Assembly: GCA_022652985.1 (NCBI GenBank)
Contig: JALCRY010000020.1
Location: 1 to 37,352 of the forward strand
Direction: 5' to 3'
Length of the DNA stretch: 37,352 bases
DNA from: Eubacteriaceae bacterium
GTDB taxonomy: Bacteria; Bacillota; Clostridia; Peptostreptococcales; Anaerovoracaceae
Shown: one piece after another, positions 1-7,652 of the stretch
How positions within the stretch are numbered: position 1 is the first letter of the stretch
Layout of the letters: each line of letters opens with the position of its first letter
Translations under genes and position numbers: made by a program
Notes under the pieces: generated by a model
What the model was told of the DNA's origin: nothing
The model's input: only the letters and a program-made list of their open reading frames with translations
The model's database searches: none

Positions 1-102
1 CATAGAATAACAGTAAAATATATTAAATTTGGCAAAAAAATATCCCCTAACCAAGATAGTCAAAGGATTATATTAACTTTATATTGAATTTTTGCTGCAG
101 AA

Positions 103-816
103 CTAAGGAGTCGGGGTGCATTGCTCCATCTCTATGCTTCCAACAAGATCCTTCTGCTGCTCCTTTGGAAGATACGACAGCTCTACCGCCGGTCTCAGTG
201 CTATCTGCCCTTCATCGACCAAGTCAAGAAGCTCAGGCTTCAGTTCAGTCAGGCGGATATATCGTCTCACCTGCGTTTGACTATCACCACCTTCTGCTCC
301 GATAATGCCAGCAGATTCTTTCCCCGACAACTTCCGCCCCACTGGGTTGGAAGTTAAGTCTGTTCTCTGTCCCTGCCTGTTCATTGCTTCAAGCCTCATC
401 TTATATGCAAAGGCTTTCTCGCTCGGAAGAATAGTGGTCCTCTGAAAGTTCGATTCCACCATGAATATGGTAGCCTCATCTCTTGTCATATCCACTACCT
501 CTGAACGAAGCGTTTCAAGGCCCGCAAGTTCGCAGGCTCTCTTTCTTCTGTGCCCGGATATTATCTCGTATCTGCCATCTTCCTTTTTTCTGAGAGTAGC
601 AGGAGTGATTATCCCGTTTGCCTTTACGCTTTCCACGAGATTCATCATGTCCTCGTCATCCTTCACCTTGAAGGGATGCTCCGGGAACGGGTCTATCTGA
701 TCCAGAGGTATCTCATATATCTTCTTCAGCTTAGCTTCGTCTCTTTCCGCCTGCGTTGAAAAGATATCATCTATCCCCGGAAGACCGAAGTCTATCGGTT
801 CTCGCTTTTTCGCCAT
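103..816 (-). CDS. ParB/Spo0J-family partition protein, C-terminally truncated
   Basis: The 237-aa product starts MAKKREPIDFG behind a strong ribosome site (GGGAGGTG). It carries the ParB N-terminal nuclease/CTPase-like domain (residues about 35-120, with the box II motif ISGHRRKRA) and a central helix-turn-helix region (about 150-215). ParB proteins bind parS-like DNA and, with ParA, segregate plasmids or integrative elements. The reading frame ends abruptly after GSIEMEQCTP followed by TP and a stop, inside a motif that in relatives normally continues through the HTH end into a C-terminal dimerisation domain. Roughly 50-80 residues are therefore missing. Sequence beyond the break (positions 1-110) is AT-rich and unrelated in composition. 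The start overlaps the end of parA by 50 nt, indicating one operon. Function is probably lost or altered. Family is confident; the cause of truncation is unknown. Confidence 0.85.
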   Translation of the reverse strand: MAKKREPIDFGLPGIDDIFSTQAERDEAKLKKIYEIPLDQIDPFPEHPFKVKDDEDMMNLVESVKANGIITPATLRKKEDGRYEIISGHRRKRACELAGLETLRSEVVDMTRDEATIFMVESNFQRTTILPSEKAFAYKMRLEAMNRQGQRTDLTSNPVGRKLSGKESAGIIGAEGGDSQTQVRRYIRLTELKPELLDLVDEGQIALRPAVELSYLPKEQQKDLVGSIEMEQCTPTP

Positions 817-1597
817 CCTTAAGCACCTCCCTTGTCAGCTCCGCGTATGCCTCAGCAGGTTTGCTGTCCGCGTCATATGAATATATGCTCTCTCCTCTTC
901 CGCTTGCCTCGGCAGCCTTCACTCCCACCGGTATCTGAGCGCTGTATATCCTTATACCTGCACCATAGTTCTTTCTGATAGCCTCGATAGTTTCCTTTGC
1001 AAGACTTGTCCTCTGATCTATTAGCGTCATCACGATGCCGCCTATCTTCAGATCCGGATTGAGCTGTCTCTGCACCTTTGCTACATTGTACAAAAGCTGC
1101 GTCATGCCCTTTGCCGGAAGATACTGTGCCTGTACCGGTATGATGACCTTGTCCGCTGCTGTAAGCGCATTGATGGTCAGCATCCCAAGAGACGGCATGC
1201 AGTCGATCACGACATAGTCATAACTGCTTTTCACATGTCTCAGGTAGTTCTTCAGTACGTTCTCCCTGCTCATGACATTCACAAGACTCAGCTCGAACTG
1301 CGAAAGCTCGATATTCGACGGAAGCACGTCCATTCCTTCGTTGTGATGGAGTATCCCTTCCTTTGGATCGAACGGTTCATCGTTCCTCACCTTGCTAAGG
1401 ACCGACACTATGGTCTCATCCAGTGCATCGGTGTTCTTCCATCCAAGGCACGCGCTAAGGTCTGCCTGCGGATCTGCATCGATAAGCAGTACCTTCTTAC
1501 CGCTCATCGCGAGTCCTGCTCCAAGATTCACGGCTGTGGTCGTCTTGCCGACGCCGCCCTTCTGATTACATATAGCTATAACTTCTGCTTGTTTCAT
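767..1597 (-). CDS. ParA/Soj-family partition ATPase
   Basis: A 276-aa deviant Walker A ATPase. The N-terminus has the signature KGGVGKTTTAVNLG (residues about 13-26), then DADPQADLS (Walker A'-linked) and VVIDCMPSLG (Walker B). ParA ATPases work with ParB-DNA complexes to position plasmid, element or chromosome copies. The ATG follows GGGAGGAGAACCAG, a strong ribosome site. The gene lies downstream of two small unknown genes and overlaps the truncated parB by 50 nt. Length is normal for stand-alone Soj-type proteins, so this gene appears intact although its partner is not. The chromosomal parAB pair normally sits near oriC beside rnpA, rsmG or gid; none of these is visible here, so origin from a mobile element is more likely (inference). 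Confidence 0.93.
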   Translation of the reverse strand: MKQAEVIAICNQKGGVGKTTTAVNLGAGLAMSGKKVLLIDADPQADLSACLGWKNTDALDETIVSVLSKVRNDEPFDPKEGILHHNEGMDVLPSNIELSQFELSLVNVMSRENVLKNYLRHVKSSYDYVVIDCMPSLGMLTINALTAADKVIIPVQAQYLPAKGMTQLLYNVAKVQRQLNPDLKIGGIVMTLIDQRTSLAKETIEAIRKNYGAGIRIYSAQIPVGVKAAEASGRGESIYSYDADSKPAEAYAELTREVLKDGEKARTDRLRSSGDR

Positions 1598-1687
1598 CTG
1601 GTTCTCCTCCCTTCAGTTTGATCATCGCGGCACGCTTCGCTTTTGAACACGCCGGATGTATGCCTGCCTGTCGGCAGACTGAATGGA

Positions 1688-2146
1688 TCATGACGGCAGC
1701 TGATCTCCTTTCGCCGCTCTTGCTTTCTCGGCCCTCGCTGCTTCTCTCAGATCTATCTCTGTGAGATACATATCCACTTCATCTGAATCAAGGAATATCT
1801 CCATGAAATCATCGAAAGCGTCACTTTCTACCTCGCCACATACCCTGACCAGATCCATCTCTGTCACGATGTCTCTGCACCCTGCAGCAAAGAAAACATC
1901 TCTCAGCATATCGAATGCCGTCTCTGCACCTCCTTCAAAGCACAGGCTGTCCAGCATTCCTACATATGCAAGGCCCTTCTCATGCTCGATGCATCCACGA
2001 TCGATACACATCTCCAGATTCTCTGCTACATCCTGCGCTGCCTGAAGGAGTACCGGGCAGTAAGCTTTCTTCCCTAGTTCCTGCTCTATCATTTCTCTTG
2101 TCAGGCCTTCCACTATGATCTTCATCGTATTCTCCGTAGTCTTCAT
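1688..2146 (-). CDS. Conserved-type hypothetical protein of the partition module
   Basis: A 152-aa acidic protein that I do not recognise. The best start is the ATG at 2146 (MKTTENTMKI), preceded by GGGGAAAGGAAAAG. A longer frame to 2179 exists but its extra 11 residues lie over the ribosome site and a hairpin. The sequence is predicted mostly helical, has cysteines at scattered positions without a metal-binding pattern, a very acidic stretch (ESDAFDDFMEIFLDSDEVD) and a basic, Ala-rich end (EAARAEKARAAKGDQ). There is no signal peptide or membrane segment. It is co-directional with parA and parB and separated from the upstream 48-aa gene by a terminator-like hairpin. The context suggests an accessory gene of a plasmid or ICE; its function is unknown. 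Confidence 0.7.
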   Translation of the reverse strand: MKTTENTMKIIVEGLTREMIEQELGKKAYCPVLLQAAQDVAENLEMCIDRGCIEHEKGLAYVGMLDSLCFEGGAETAFDMLRDVFFAAGCRDIVTEMDLVRVCGEVESDAFDDFMEIFLDSDEVDMYLTEIDLREAARAEKARAAKGDQLPS

Positions 2147-2173
2147 ATTCTTTTCCTTTCCCCGGTGATGCCG

Positions 2174-2220
2174 GTCCAAAAATTACTAAAGCTCTGCATG
2201 TTTCAGCAGAGCAATGTAAT
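2174..2220 (-). terminator. Terminator-like hairpin between the 48-aa and 152-aa genes
   Basis: GCTCTGC (2191-2197) pairs perfectly with GCAGAGC (2206-2212), and an outer ATTAC (2182-2186) pairs with GTAAT (2216-2220). On the minus strand the structure is followed by five T residues (2178-2182). It could end transcription of the small upstream gene or attenuate read-through into the ParAB module. Confidence 0.55.
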
Positions 2221-2261
2221 ATGCCTTAGGCATCATTATTCAGGAAAGGATCTAAGTTTCT

Positions 2262-2408
2262 CTATCCAAACAGTTTCAGGATGAGATCATCCACGGCATC
2301 AGTATATCTGCCTTCTTTTATGAGGTTGTTTCTGAGTTCTACCAGGCTGAAGAGTATGAGCTGGCTCTCATTGTCTGTTACGTTCATCTTTATCTTCTTA
2401 TCGAACAT
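2262..2408 (-). CDS. Small hypothetical protein (48 aa) of the partition module
   Basis: This short gene starts ATG at 2408 directly behind GGAGGTGGGTACG, an excellent ribosome site, and encodes 48 residues beginning MFDKKIKMNVTDNE and ending DDLILKLFG. The predicted fold is a short strand followed by two helices. I recall similar small proteins in clostridial integrative elements, but cannot name a family. It is the first gene of the minus-strand set that leads into the 152-aa gene, parA and parB. The ribosome site and clean start-to-stop frame support a real gene; function is unknown. Confidence 0.65.
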   Translation of the reverse strand: MFDKKIKMNVTDNESQLILFSLVELRNNLIKEGRYTDAVDDLILKLFG

Positions 2409-2510
2409 CGTACCCACCTCCTGTTTCTATCCATATATGGAGTACAATTGCTATATATAAATTCTAAGAAAGAAGCCAGGTAATTGCAAATGTGCGATTT
2501 TTTCCACTAA

Positions 2511-2554
2511 AAAACCCGGAGTCTCTGTGGTTGCAAAGGTTCCGGGTGTTTTTT
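2511..2554. terminator. Bidirectional Rho-independent terminator
   Basis: ACCCGGA (2514-2520) pairs with TCCGGGT (2541-2547) around a 20-nt loop. There is an A-run on the left (2509-2513) and a T-run on the right (2549-2554), so it can act in both directions. It lies about 85 nt below the lysS stop and probably ends the greA-lysS transcript, or bounds the partition module. Confidence 0.7.
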
Positions 2555-2556
2555 CG

Positions 2557-2592
2557 GCAAAAGTAACACTTTAGTAACAAAAGTAACACTTT
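2557..2592. repeat. Short direct repeat beside the lysS 3' end
   Basis: The sequence AAAAGTAACACTTT occurs twice (about 2560-2573 and 2579-2592), with a partial third AGTAAC between them. Each copy is itself a weak inverted repeat (AAAGT/ACTTT). It lies exactly between the element-like genes and housekeeping lysS, where an attachment or integration site would be expected. No integrase is visible, so this role is only a suggestion. Confidence 0.45.
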
Positions 2593-2636
2593 TTGGTTGC
2601 CATAGCTCAGTGTTTTCAATAGCTACAGCGTTTTTA

Positions 2637-4172
2637 TCAGTCTAATGGCTTCATTGTAGGGAACAGCAGCACGTCCCTGATGGTGCTCTGGTTGGTGATG
2701 AGCATGATCATTCTGTCGATGCCGATGCCAAGTCCGCCTGTCGGAGGAAGTCCGACTTCCAGCGCGTTGACGAAGTCCATATCCATAGGATGCGCTTCCT
2801 CATCTTCGCCGGTGTCGAGCTCATGCTGCTGCTCGACAAATCTTTCGTACTGATCGATAGGGTCGTTCAACTCCGAGAATGCGTTGCCGAGTTCCCAGCC
2901 GTTGATGTATGCTTCGAATCTTCTGGTGATCCTTCTGTCGCTCGGGTCTTTCTTGGCGAGCGGCGAAATGTCAACAGGATGTCCTGTCACGAATACCGGC
3001 CCGTCGAGATATCCCGGAGCTTCCTCGCAGTATGTCTCGAACATTTCGGAAATCAGCTTTCCTCTGGTCTTGCTGCCGACTGTCTCAGGATCCATTCCGT
3101 ATTCGAGGCACGCCTTCTGAGCTTCTTCATCTGTTTCTATCTGACGGAAGTCGACGCCGGTTATTTCCTTTACGCCGTCTGTCATATCGAGGCATCTCCA
3201 CGGAGGAGTCAGGTCAAAAGACTTGCCCTGATATTCGAGAGTCATACTTCCGTTTATTTTCTTGGCGCAGTTCGAAATAATGGCTTCAGTTACTCTCATC
3301 ATTGATTCAAGGTTGCCGAATGCCTGGTAGCACTCCATCGAAGTGAACTCAGGATTGTGACGGTTGTCCATGCCCTCATTTCTGAAGACAGGCCCCATCT
3401 CGTATACTCTGTCGAGTCCGCCGACTACGAGTCTCTTCAGATAGAGCTCCGTGGCGATCCTCAGGTACATATCGATATCGAGTGTATTGTGATGCGTGAT
3501 AAACGGCCTTGCGGCAGCGCCGCCCGCGATAGTGTTCAGTATCGGCGTGTCTACCTGCAGGAAATCATAATCATCTTCGAGAGTCCTTCTGACTTCTTTG
3601 AGTATTGCCGCCTTCTTGATGAAAACATCTTTTACCTCAGGATTCACGATAAGATCCACGTATCTCTGTCTGTATCTGATATCCGTATCCTTGAGTCCTG
3701 TCCATTTATTCGGCAGTATCTGCAGCGATTTTGAAAGCAGAACGAGCTTTGTCGCTCTTACCGAGATTTCTCCCTGGTTCGTCTTGAATACTGTGCCGAC
3801 GATCCCGAGAATGTCTCCGATATCATATTTCTTGAACCACTTATAATCCTCTTCACCGATCTCGTCGCGCCTTACGTAGCACTGGATCCTGCCCTTGCGG
3901 TCCTGTATATCGATGAAAGAAGCCTTGCCCATGATCCTGCATGCCATCATACGGCCTGCAACCGTGACTTCTTTCCCGTCCATATTGTCGAAGTCCGCCT
4001 TGATGTCCTCACTGTATGCATCCTGATCCCAGGTCTCGATGATGTACGGATCTCTGCCCGCATCACGAAGATCCTGCAGCTTCTGTCTTCTGATGAGGCG
4101 CTGCTCATTCAGCTTCTCCTCAGACAGCTCTTCGACTTCCTCGTTTACCGGATTATTCTTATTTTCGCTCAT
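2637..4172 (-). CDS. lysS: Lysine--tRNA ligase, class II
   Basis: A 511-aa cytoplasmic enzyme that charges tRNA-Lys. An N-terminal helix-rich extension (residues 1-60) leads into an OB-fold anticodon-binding domain (about 65-160, VTVAGRMMACR and ASFIDIQDRKGRIQCYV). The class II catalytic core follows, with motif 2 around the FRNEGMDNRHNPEFTSMECY stretch and motif 3 at GLPPTGGLGIGIDRMIML near the C-terminus. Length matches the bacterial family (about 490-510). It starts 7 nt after the greA stop and shares its promoter. The ribosome site is GAGGTAAGC. No missing motif was seen. A bidirectional terminator lies about 85 nt downstream. Confidence 0.97.
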   Translation of the reverse strand: MSENKNNPVNEEVEELSEEKLNEQRLIRRQKLQDLRDAGRDPYIIETWDQDAYSEDIKADFDNMDGKEVTVAGRMMACRIMGKASFIDIQDRKGRIQCYVRRDEIGEEDYKWFKKYDIGDILGIVGTVFKTNQGEISVRATKLVLLSKSLQILPNKWTGLKDTDIRYRQRYVDLIVNPEVKDVFIKKAAILKEVRRTLEDDYDFLQVDTPILNTIAGGAAARPFITHHNTLDIDMYLRIATELYLKRLVVGGLDRVYEMGPVFRNEGMDNRHNPEFTSMECYQAFGNLESMMRVTEAIISNCAKKINGSMTLEYQGKSFDLTPPWRCLDMTDGVKEITGVDFRQIETDEEAQKACLEYGMDPETVGSKTRGKLISEMFETYCEEAPGYLDGPVFVTGHPVDISPLAKKDPSDRRITRRFEAYINGWELGNAFSELNDPIDQYERFVEQQHELDTGEDEEAHPMDMDFVNALEVGLPPTGGLGIGIDRMIMLITNQSTIRDVLLFPTMKPLD

Positions 4173-4179
4173 TCTCTGC

Positions 4180-4656
4180 TTACCTCTTTGCTATTTTAAT
4201 TATCTCATATGTTACTGAACCGTCCGGGATCTCGATTTCCACAACATCTCCCGTTTTGTGGCCCAGAAGTCCTCCGCCAACAGCAGAATCATTCGAAATC
4301 TTGCCCTCGAACGGATCCGCTTCTGTAGCACCTACTATCGCATAAGTAAATTCCTCATTCGTCTTTACATTTTTGATAGTTACCTTCGTACCAACATTGA
4401 CCCTGTCCCTCTTCGCTGTTGCCGCATCGATGATCTTGGCCTCTCTCATCATATTCTCAAGTTTGAGAATCCTGGCCTCCACCTCTGCCTGTTCATCTTT
4501 GGCCGCGTCATATTCGGCGTTCTCCGACAGGTCTCCGAAAGCTCTCGCTTCCTTCAGTTTTTCAGCGACTTCCGCACGAGTGACCGAAACGAGTTCTTCG
4601 TGCTCCGCTTTGATCTTTTCATAACCTTCTTTGGTAAGTAACAGTTCCTCTGCCAT
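4180..4656 (-). CDS. greA: Transcription elongation factor GreA
   Basis: A 158-aa protein with the canonical GreA arrangement: an N-terminal antiparallel coiled coil (residues about 5-75, including EKLKEARAFGDLSENAEYDAAKDEQ, whose tip acidic residues reach the RNA polymerase active site) and a C-terminal FKBP-like domain ending in the SDNSAVGGGLLGHKTGD-type region (here ISNDSAVGGGLLGHKTGDV). It rescues backtracked RNA polymerase by stimulating transcript cleavage. The ATG follows GGAGATTTAAT. It is first in a two-gene operon with lysS, an order common in Clostridia, and has its own consensus promoter overlapping the end of the upstream gene. Confidence 0.97.
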   Translation of the reverse strand: MAEELLLTKEGYEKIKAEHEELVSVTRAEVAEKLKEARAFGDLSENAEYDAAKDEQAEVEARILKLENMMREAKIIDAATAKRDRVNVGTKVTIKNVKTNEEFTYAIVGATEADPFEGKISNDSAVGGGLLGHKTGDVVEIEIPDGSVTYEIIKIAKR

Positions 4657-4706
4657 ATTAAATCTCCTAACATATTATATGCCGCCCGTTCGGCAGCCAT
4701 CTTGAC

Positions 4707-4735
4707 ATTATAAAAGAAGCTCTATGCTTTGTCAA
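4707..4735 (-). promoter_or_regulatory. Consensus sigma-A promoter for greA-lysS
   Basis: On the minus strand TTGACA (4730-4735) and TATAAT (4707-4712) are separated by exactly 17 nt. The -35 box overlaps the stop codon of the upstream racemase-like gene (4732-4734), so greA-lysS is transcribed independently while still able to receive read-through. A small hairpin (GCCG/CGGC around 4681-4695) lies in the leader. Confidence 0.85.
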
Positions 4736-5829
4736 TCAATGACCTCGATGCTCACATCCGGCGAACTGCTCAGCATCAGCAGCCCCGCGTATCCGAGATC
4801 GAAACGCATCACGTCACCGACCCGGATCTCCCGCTCAGCATCCTCAATATCCAGTATCGTATGGTCGCTCGATGCACCGAGCACCTCCACGCCTTCATCC
4901 CGCGGATGCAGCTTGTCCGGATATCCGTAGTCCGCTTTTCCGACGGCCAGCAGCGCACGCTTTCTGATGCCGCGGTCGATATATTCCTCCCGGTCTCCGA
5001 AGGCCGAAAACCCGATCTCGCCGACCGGATAACTCGGCTTGTCGCGGACCTCGATCACTTCCGCCTCGAGCGTGAACACATCCATATTCATGTAAGGCAT
5101 ATCCAGTCCGTAAAGCTCCTGCCAGTCGCGGGCCAGTAATATTCCCTCGCCCATACGCAGCTGATTGATCCCGACGGGTATCGTGCCGTCGAGCACTCTC
5201 ATAAATGACGATGTTGCGCCGCCCGAAATGTAATCGAGCCTGCGCCCTATCCTTGCTTCAGCATCTTTCCCGAGATCAACGAGTTCCTGCAGTTTTTCCG
5301 CTGTCGCCATCAGCGACCCGTAGCAGCCGATATTCGTCCCGATCCCGGCAAGTTCTATTCCCGGAAGCGATTCGGCATATTCCGCCGCATCGCACAGTTC
5401 GTCCGAACCCCAGAAGCCCTCGCGCAGATCGCCGATATCCGCCATCAGAATGACCTGATGCGTCTTCCCCGCAGCCTCCGCTTCCTCGGAAAGAGCCTTC
5501 ATTACCGCCTTATCACTGTTCAGACTCACATCCGCATAAGCGATGACATCAGCGGCTTCAGACAGCATCGGCACCCTTATCAGCATCAGCGGGATTTTCA
5601 CGCCGGCCTCTCTGGCCGCGGCCAGCTGCGAGATCCGCGAACTGGCGATCCACTTGCAGCCCGCCTGCTCAAACGCCAGCGACACCTCCGGTATCCCGTT
5701 ACAGCCTTTCACGACGCCGGCAACTTCTATTCCCGCGTCTCCGCACCGCGAGATCACCTCGCGCAGATTCGTGCGCAGCTTCTGTATATCGACTGTAAGT
5801 TTCGGTAAATGCCCTGCGGAATCGTACAT
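4732..5829 (-). CDS. Alanine/ornithine racemase-family PLP enzyme
   Basis: A 365-aa protein of the fold III (alanine racemase N-terminal domain) type, most like the ornithine racemase (Orr) group. The PLP lysine lies in VAGVVKGCNG (about residue 41). Also visible are family stretches LMADIGDLREGFW, ISGGATSSF, NQLRMGEGILLARD, GIRKRALLAVGKADYG and VLGASSDHTILDIED, all of which have counterparts in clostridial ornithine racemase. Substrate cannot be set from sequence: ornithine, alanine or another amino acid are possible. The ATG overlaps the stop of the upstream acyl-CoA synthetase (TAATG), so translation is coupled. There is no signal peptide. Its partnership with two fatty-acyl-CoA synthetases is unusual. 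Confidence 0.88.
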   Translation of the reverse strand: MYDSAGHLPKLTVDIQKLRTNLREVISRCGDAGIEVAGVVKGCNGIPEVSLAFEQAGCKWIASSRISQLAAAREAGVKIPLMLIRVPMLSEAADVIAYADVSLNSDKAVMKALSEEAEAAGKTHQVILMADIGDLREGFWGSDELCDAAEYAESLPGIELAGIGTNIGCYGSLMATAEKLQELVDLGKDAEARIGRRLDYISGGATSSFMRVLDGTIPVGINQLRMGEGILLARDWQELYGLDMPYMNMDVFTLEAEVIEVRDKPSYPVGEIGFSAFGDREEYIDRGIRKRALLAVGKADYGYPDKLHPRDEGVEVLGASSDHTILDIEDAEREIRVGDVMRFDLGYAGLLMLSSSPDVSIEVID

Positions 5830-7652
5830 TACTCGTGTCTCCTGTTTTCCTCGGAAAATCTTCTGATCTTCTGAGATGTATTCTTGTCGAAATCTGTATC
5901 TCTGATATACAGTCTCTTGATTTTCTTAAAGAACGGGACCTTCTGATTTATAGCATCTATTTCTTCCCAAAGATCCTGGTAAATTTCGCTCTTCGAAGGC
6001 TCGCGCCCCTCGTATTTTTCCGCGACCTCTTCATCGTCGAGTCTCACTGAAGCGACCACGAGGATGTCATCCTTATCTTCATTTTCCTCCGAAAATACCA
6101 TTGACTCTTTCACGACCGGAATGTTGTTGATGTAATATTCGAGCTCTTCCGGGAATACATTCTTGCCGTTTTTGGTGATGATGACGTTCTTTTTTCTGCC
6201 CGTTATATAAATGTAGCCTTCGTCGTCGATGTAGCCGATGTCTCCGGAGTGGAACCATCCGTCAGTAATAGCCTCCGCAGTCGCTTCCGGATCTTTGTAA
6301 TATCCGATCATGACGTTGTCGCCCTTGAGCCACAGCTCGCCGTTCCCGTCTTCATCAGGGTCGTTGACCTTGACCTGGAAACCAGGGAAACCTCTGCCGC
6401 ACGATGTCGACTTCGGTCGGATGTCCGGGTTGAGCGCGCCCATCGGAGCGCATTCCGTGAGTCCATATCCCTGGAGAGCATTTATGCCTATCGCCCGGAA
6501 GAAATCAAGTACATCAGGATTTATCGCGGCGCCGCCGACTATCAGCAGCCTCATTCTGCTGCCGAATATCGACAGGATATCTTTGAACAGTTTCTTGCTG
6601 AGATCTATGTGGAGCTTCTTCATCTTCGCATTCATGGCGAGGCCCTTCCTCAGCTTGTCGGCCTTGCCTTCCTTCTCCGCAGTCTTCCAGACCCTCTTGT
6701 ATATCAGCTCGAATATCGCCGGTACTCCGAGGAGCATCGTCGGATTCGCCTCTTTGAGATTCTTCAGTATGTACTTCAGCCCTTCACAGTAAGCGATCGC
6801 CGCGCCCTTGTACATCGGCATCAGGAAGCCGCTCGTGCACTCGTATGTGTGATGCAGCGGCAGCACCGAGAAGAAAATATCCCAGTCGTTTACCTTGAGC
6901 ACCGTCGGACTGGCCATAAGATCGGCGGCCAGATTCTTGTGCGAGATCATTACTCCCTTCGAAGCGCCCGTTGTCCCCGAGGTGTAAATCAGGACCGCGA
7001 GGTCTTCATTGTTGATCTGCGCATCCAGGAAACGCCTGTCGCCTTCGTCGATGAGCTTCTGGCCTTTTTCCACCAGCTTCGGCCAGGAGAACGATCCGTC
7101 CTCATCCCTGGCTGCGTTCATATTTATTACAGTCGCGAGCTTCGTTGTGCCTTCCGCCAGGATCTCCTTGAATTCCTTCTCGTACTTCCCGGTCGTGATG
7201 ACTGCTTCTACACCCGCATCATTCATCAGCTCAACTATGTTCGCCTTGTCGAGTTCCTTGTCAAGAGGCACCGCTATGCCCGTTCCGCAGACCACTGCAA
7301 AATACGACATTGCCCATCTGGAACAGTTCTCGCCGATGATCGAAATCCTCTTGTCTTTCAGGCCCATATCTATGAGTGCCGTACCGAGGGCATTGACCCT
7401 CCTCAGCATTTCCCTGTACAGGATCGATCTGTAAGGTCCGCCCTTCGTGTCCTTCTCCCAGAACGCGACGTGATCACCGTACCACTCGTCGCTCGCCGAA
7501 CTTTCGATCATATCCTTCAGATCAGTAATAGGACGGCTGTCCCTGTACATGATCAGAGGGTCCGTGCTGGCCTCGATGTTCTCCGCAACGAAATTCTCAG
7601 CATATTGTTTTTCTTTTTCCTTCAGTGCTTTGTATTCTTCTGTACTCAGCAT
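5829..7652 (-). CDS. Long-chain fatty acyl-CoA synthetase, paralog 1 (AMP-forming)
   Basis: A 607-aa ANL-superfamily adenylating enzyme. The P-loop motif is YTSGTTGASKGVMISHKN (about 221-238). Later core motifs are LQGYGLTECAP, GELWLKGDNVMIGYYKDPEAT and the hinge YITGRKKNVIITKNGKNV (about 485-502), with the C-terminal catalytic Lys region DKNTSQKIRRF at the end. The N-terminal segment and linker match bacterial long-chain fatty acid-CoA ligases (FadD15-like). It activates fatty acids with ATP and CoA at the cytoplasmic face of the membrane. The ATG at 7652 follows AAGGAGACCAA and lies inside the last codons of the upstream paralog, a 7-nt overlap. It is likely co-transcribed with its paralog and the racemase-like gene. 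Confidence 0.92.
   Translation of the reverse strand: MLSTEEYKALKEKEKQYAENFVAENIEASTDPLIMYRDSRPITDLKDMIESSASDEWYGDHVAFWEKDTKGGPYRSILYREMLRRVNALGTALIDMGLKDKRISIIGENCSRWAMSYFAVVCGTGIAVPLDKELDKANIVELMNDAGVEAVITTGKYEKEFKEILAEGTTKLATVINMNAARDEDGSFSWPKLVEKGQKLIDEGDRRFLDAQINNEDLAVLIYTSGTTGASKGVMISHKNLAADLMASPTVLKVNDWDIFFSVLPLHHTYECTSGFLMPMYKGAAIAYCEGLKYILKNLKEANPTMLLGVPAIFELIYKRVWKTAEKEGKADKLRKGLAMNAKMKKLHIDLSKKLFKDILSIFGSRMRLLIVGGAAINPDVLDFFRAIGINALQGYGLTECAPMGALNPDIRPKSTSCGRGFPGFQVKVNDPDEDGNGELWLKGDNVMIGYYKDPEATAEAITDGWFHSGDIGYIDDEGYIYITGRKKNVIITKNGKNVFPEELEYYINNIPVVKESMVFSEENEDKDDILVVASVRLDDEEVAEKYEGREPSKSEIYQDLWEEIDAINQKVPFFKKIKRLYIRDTDFDKNTSQKIRRFSEENRRHE

Noticed and set aside
4665-4690. A second TATAAT close to the greA start
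   Set aside because: It lies only about 15 nt from the start codon, without a -35 box, and would leave almost no leader; the promoter at 4707-4735 is much better.
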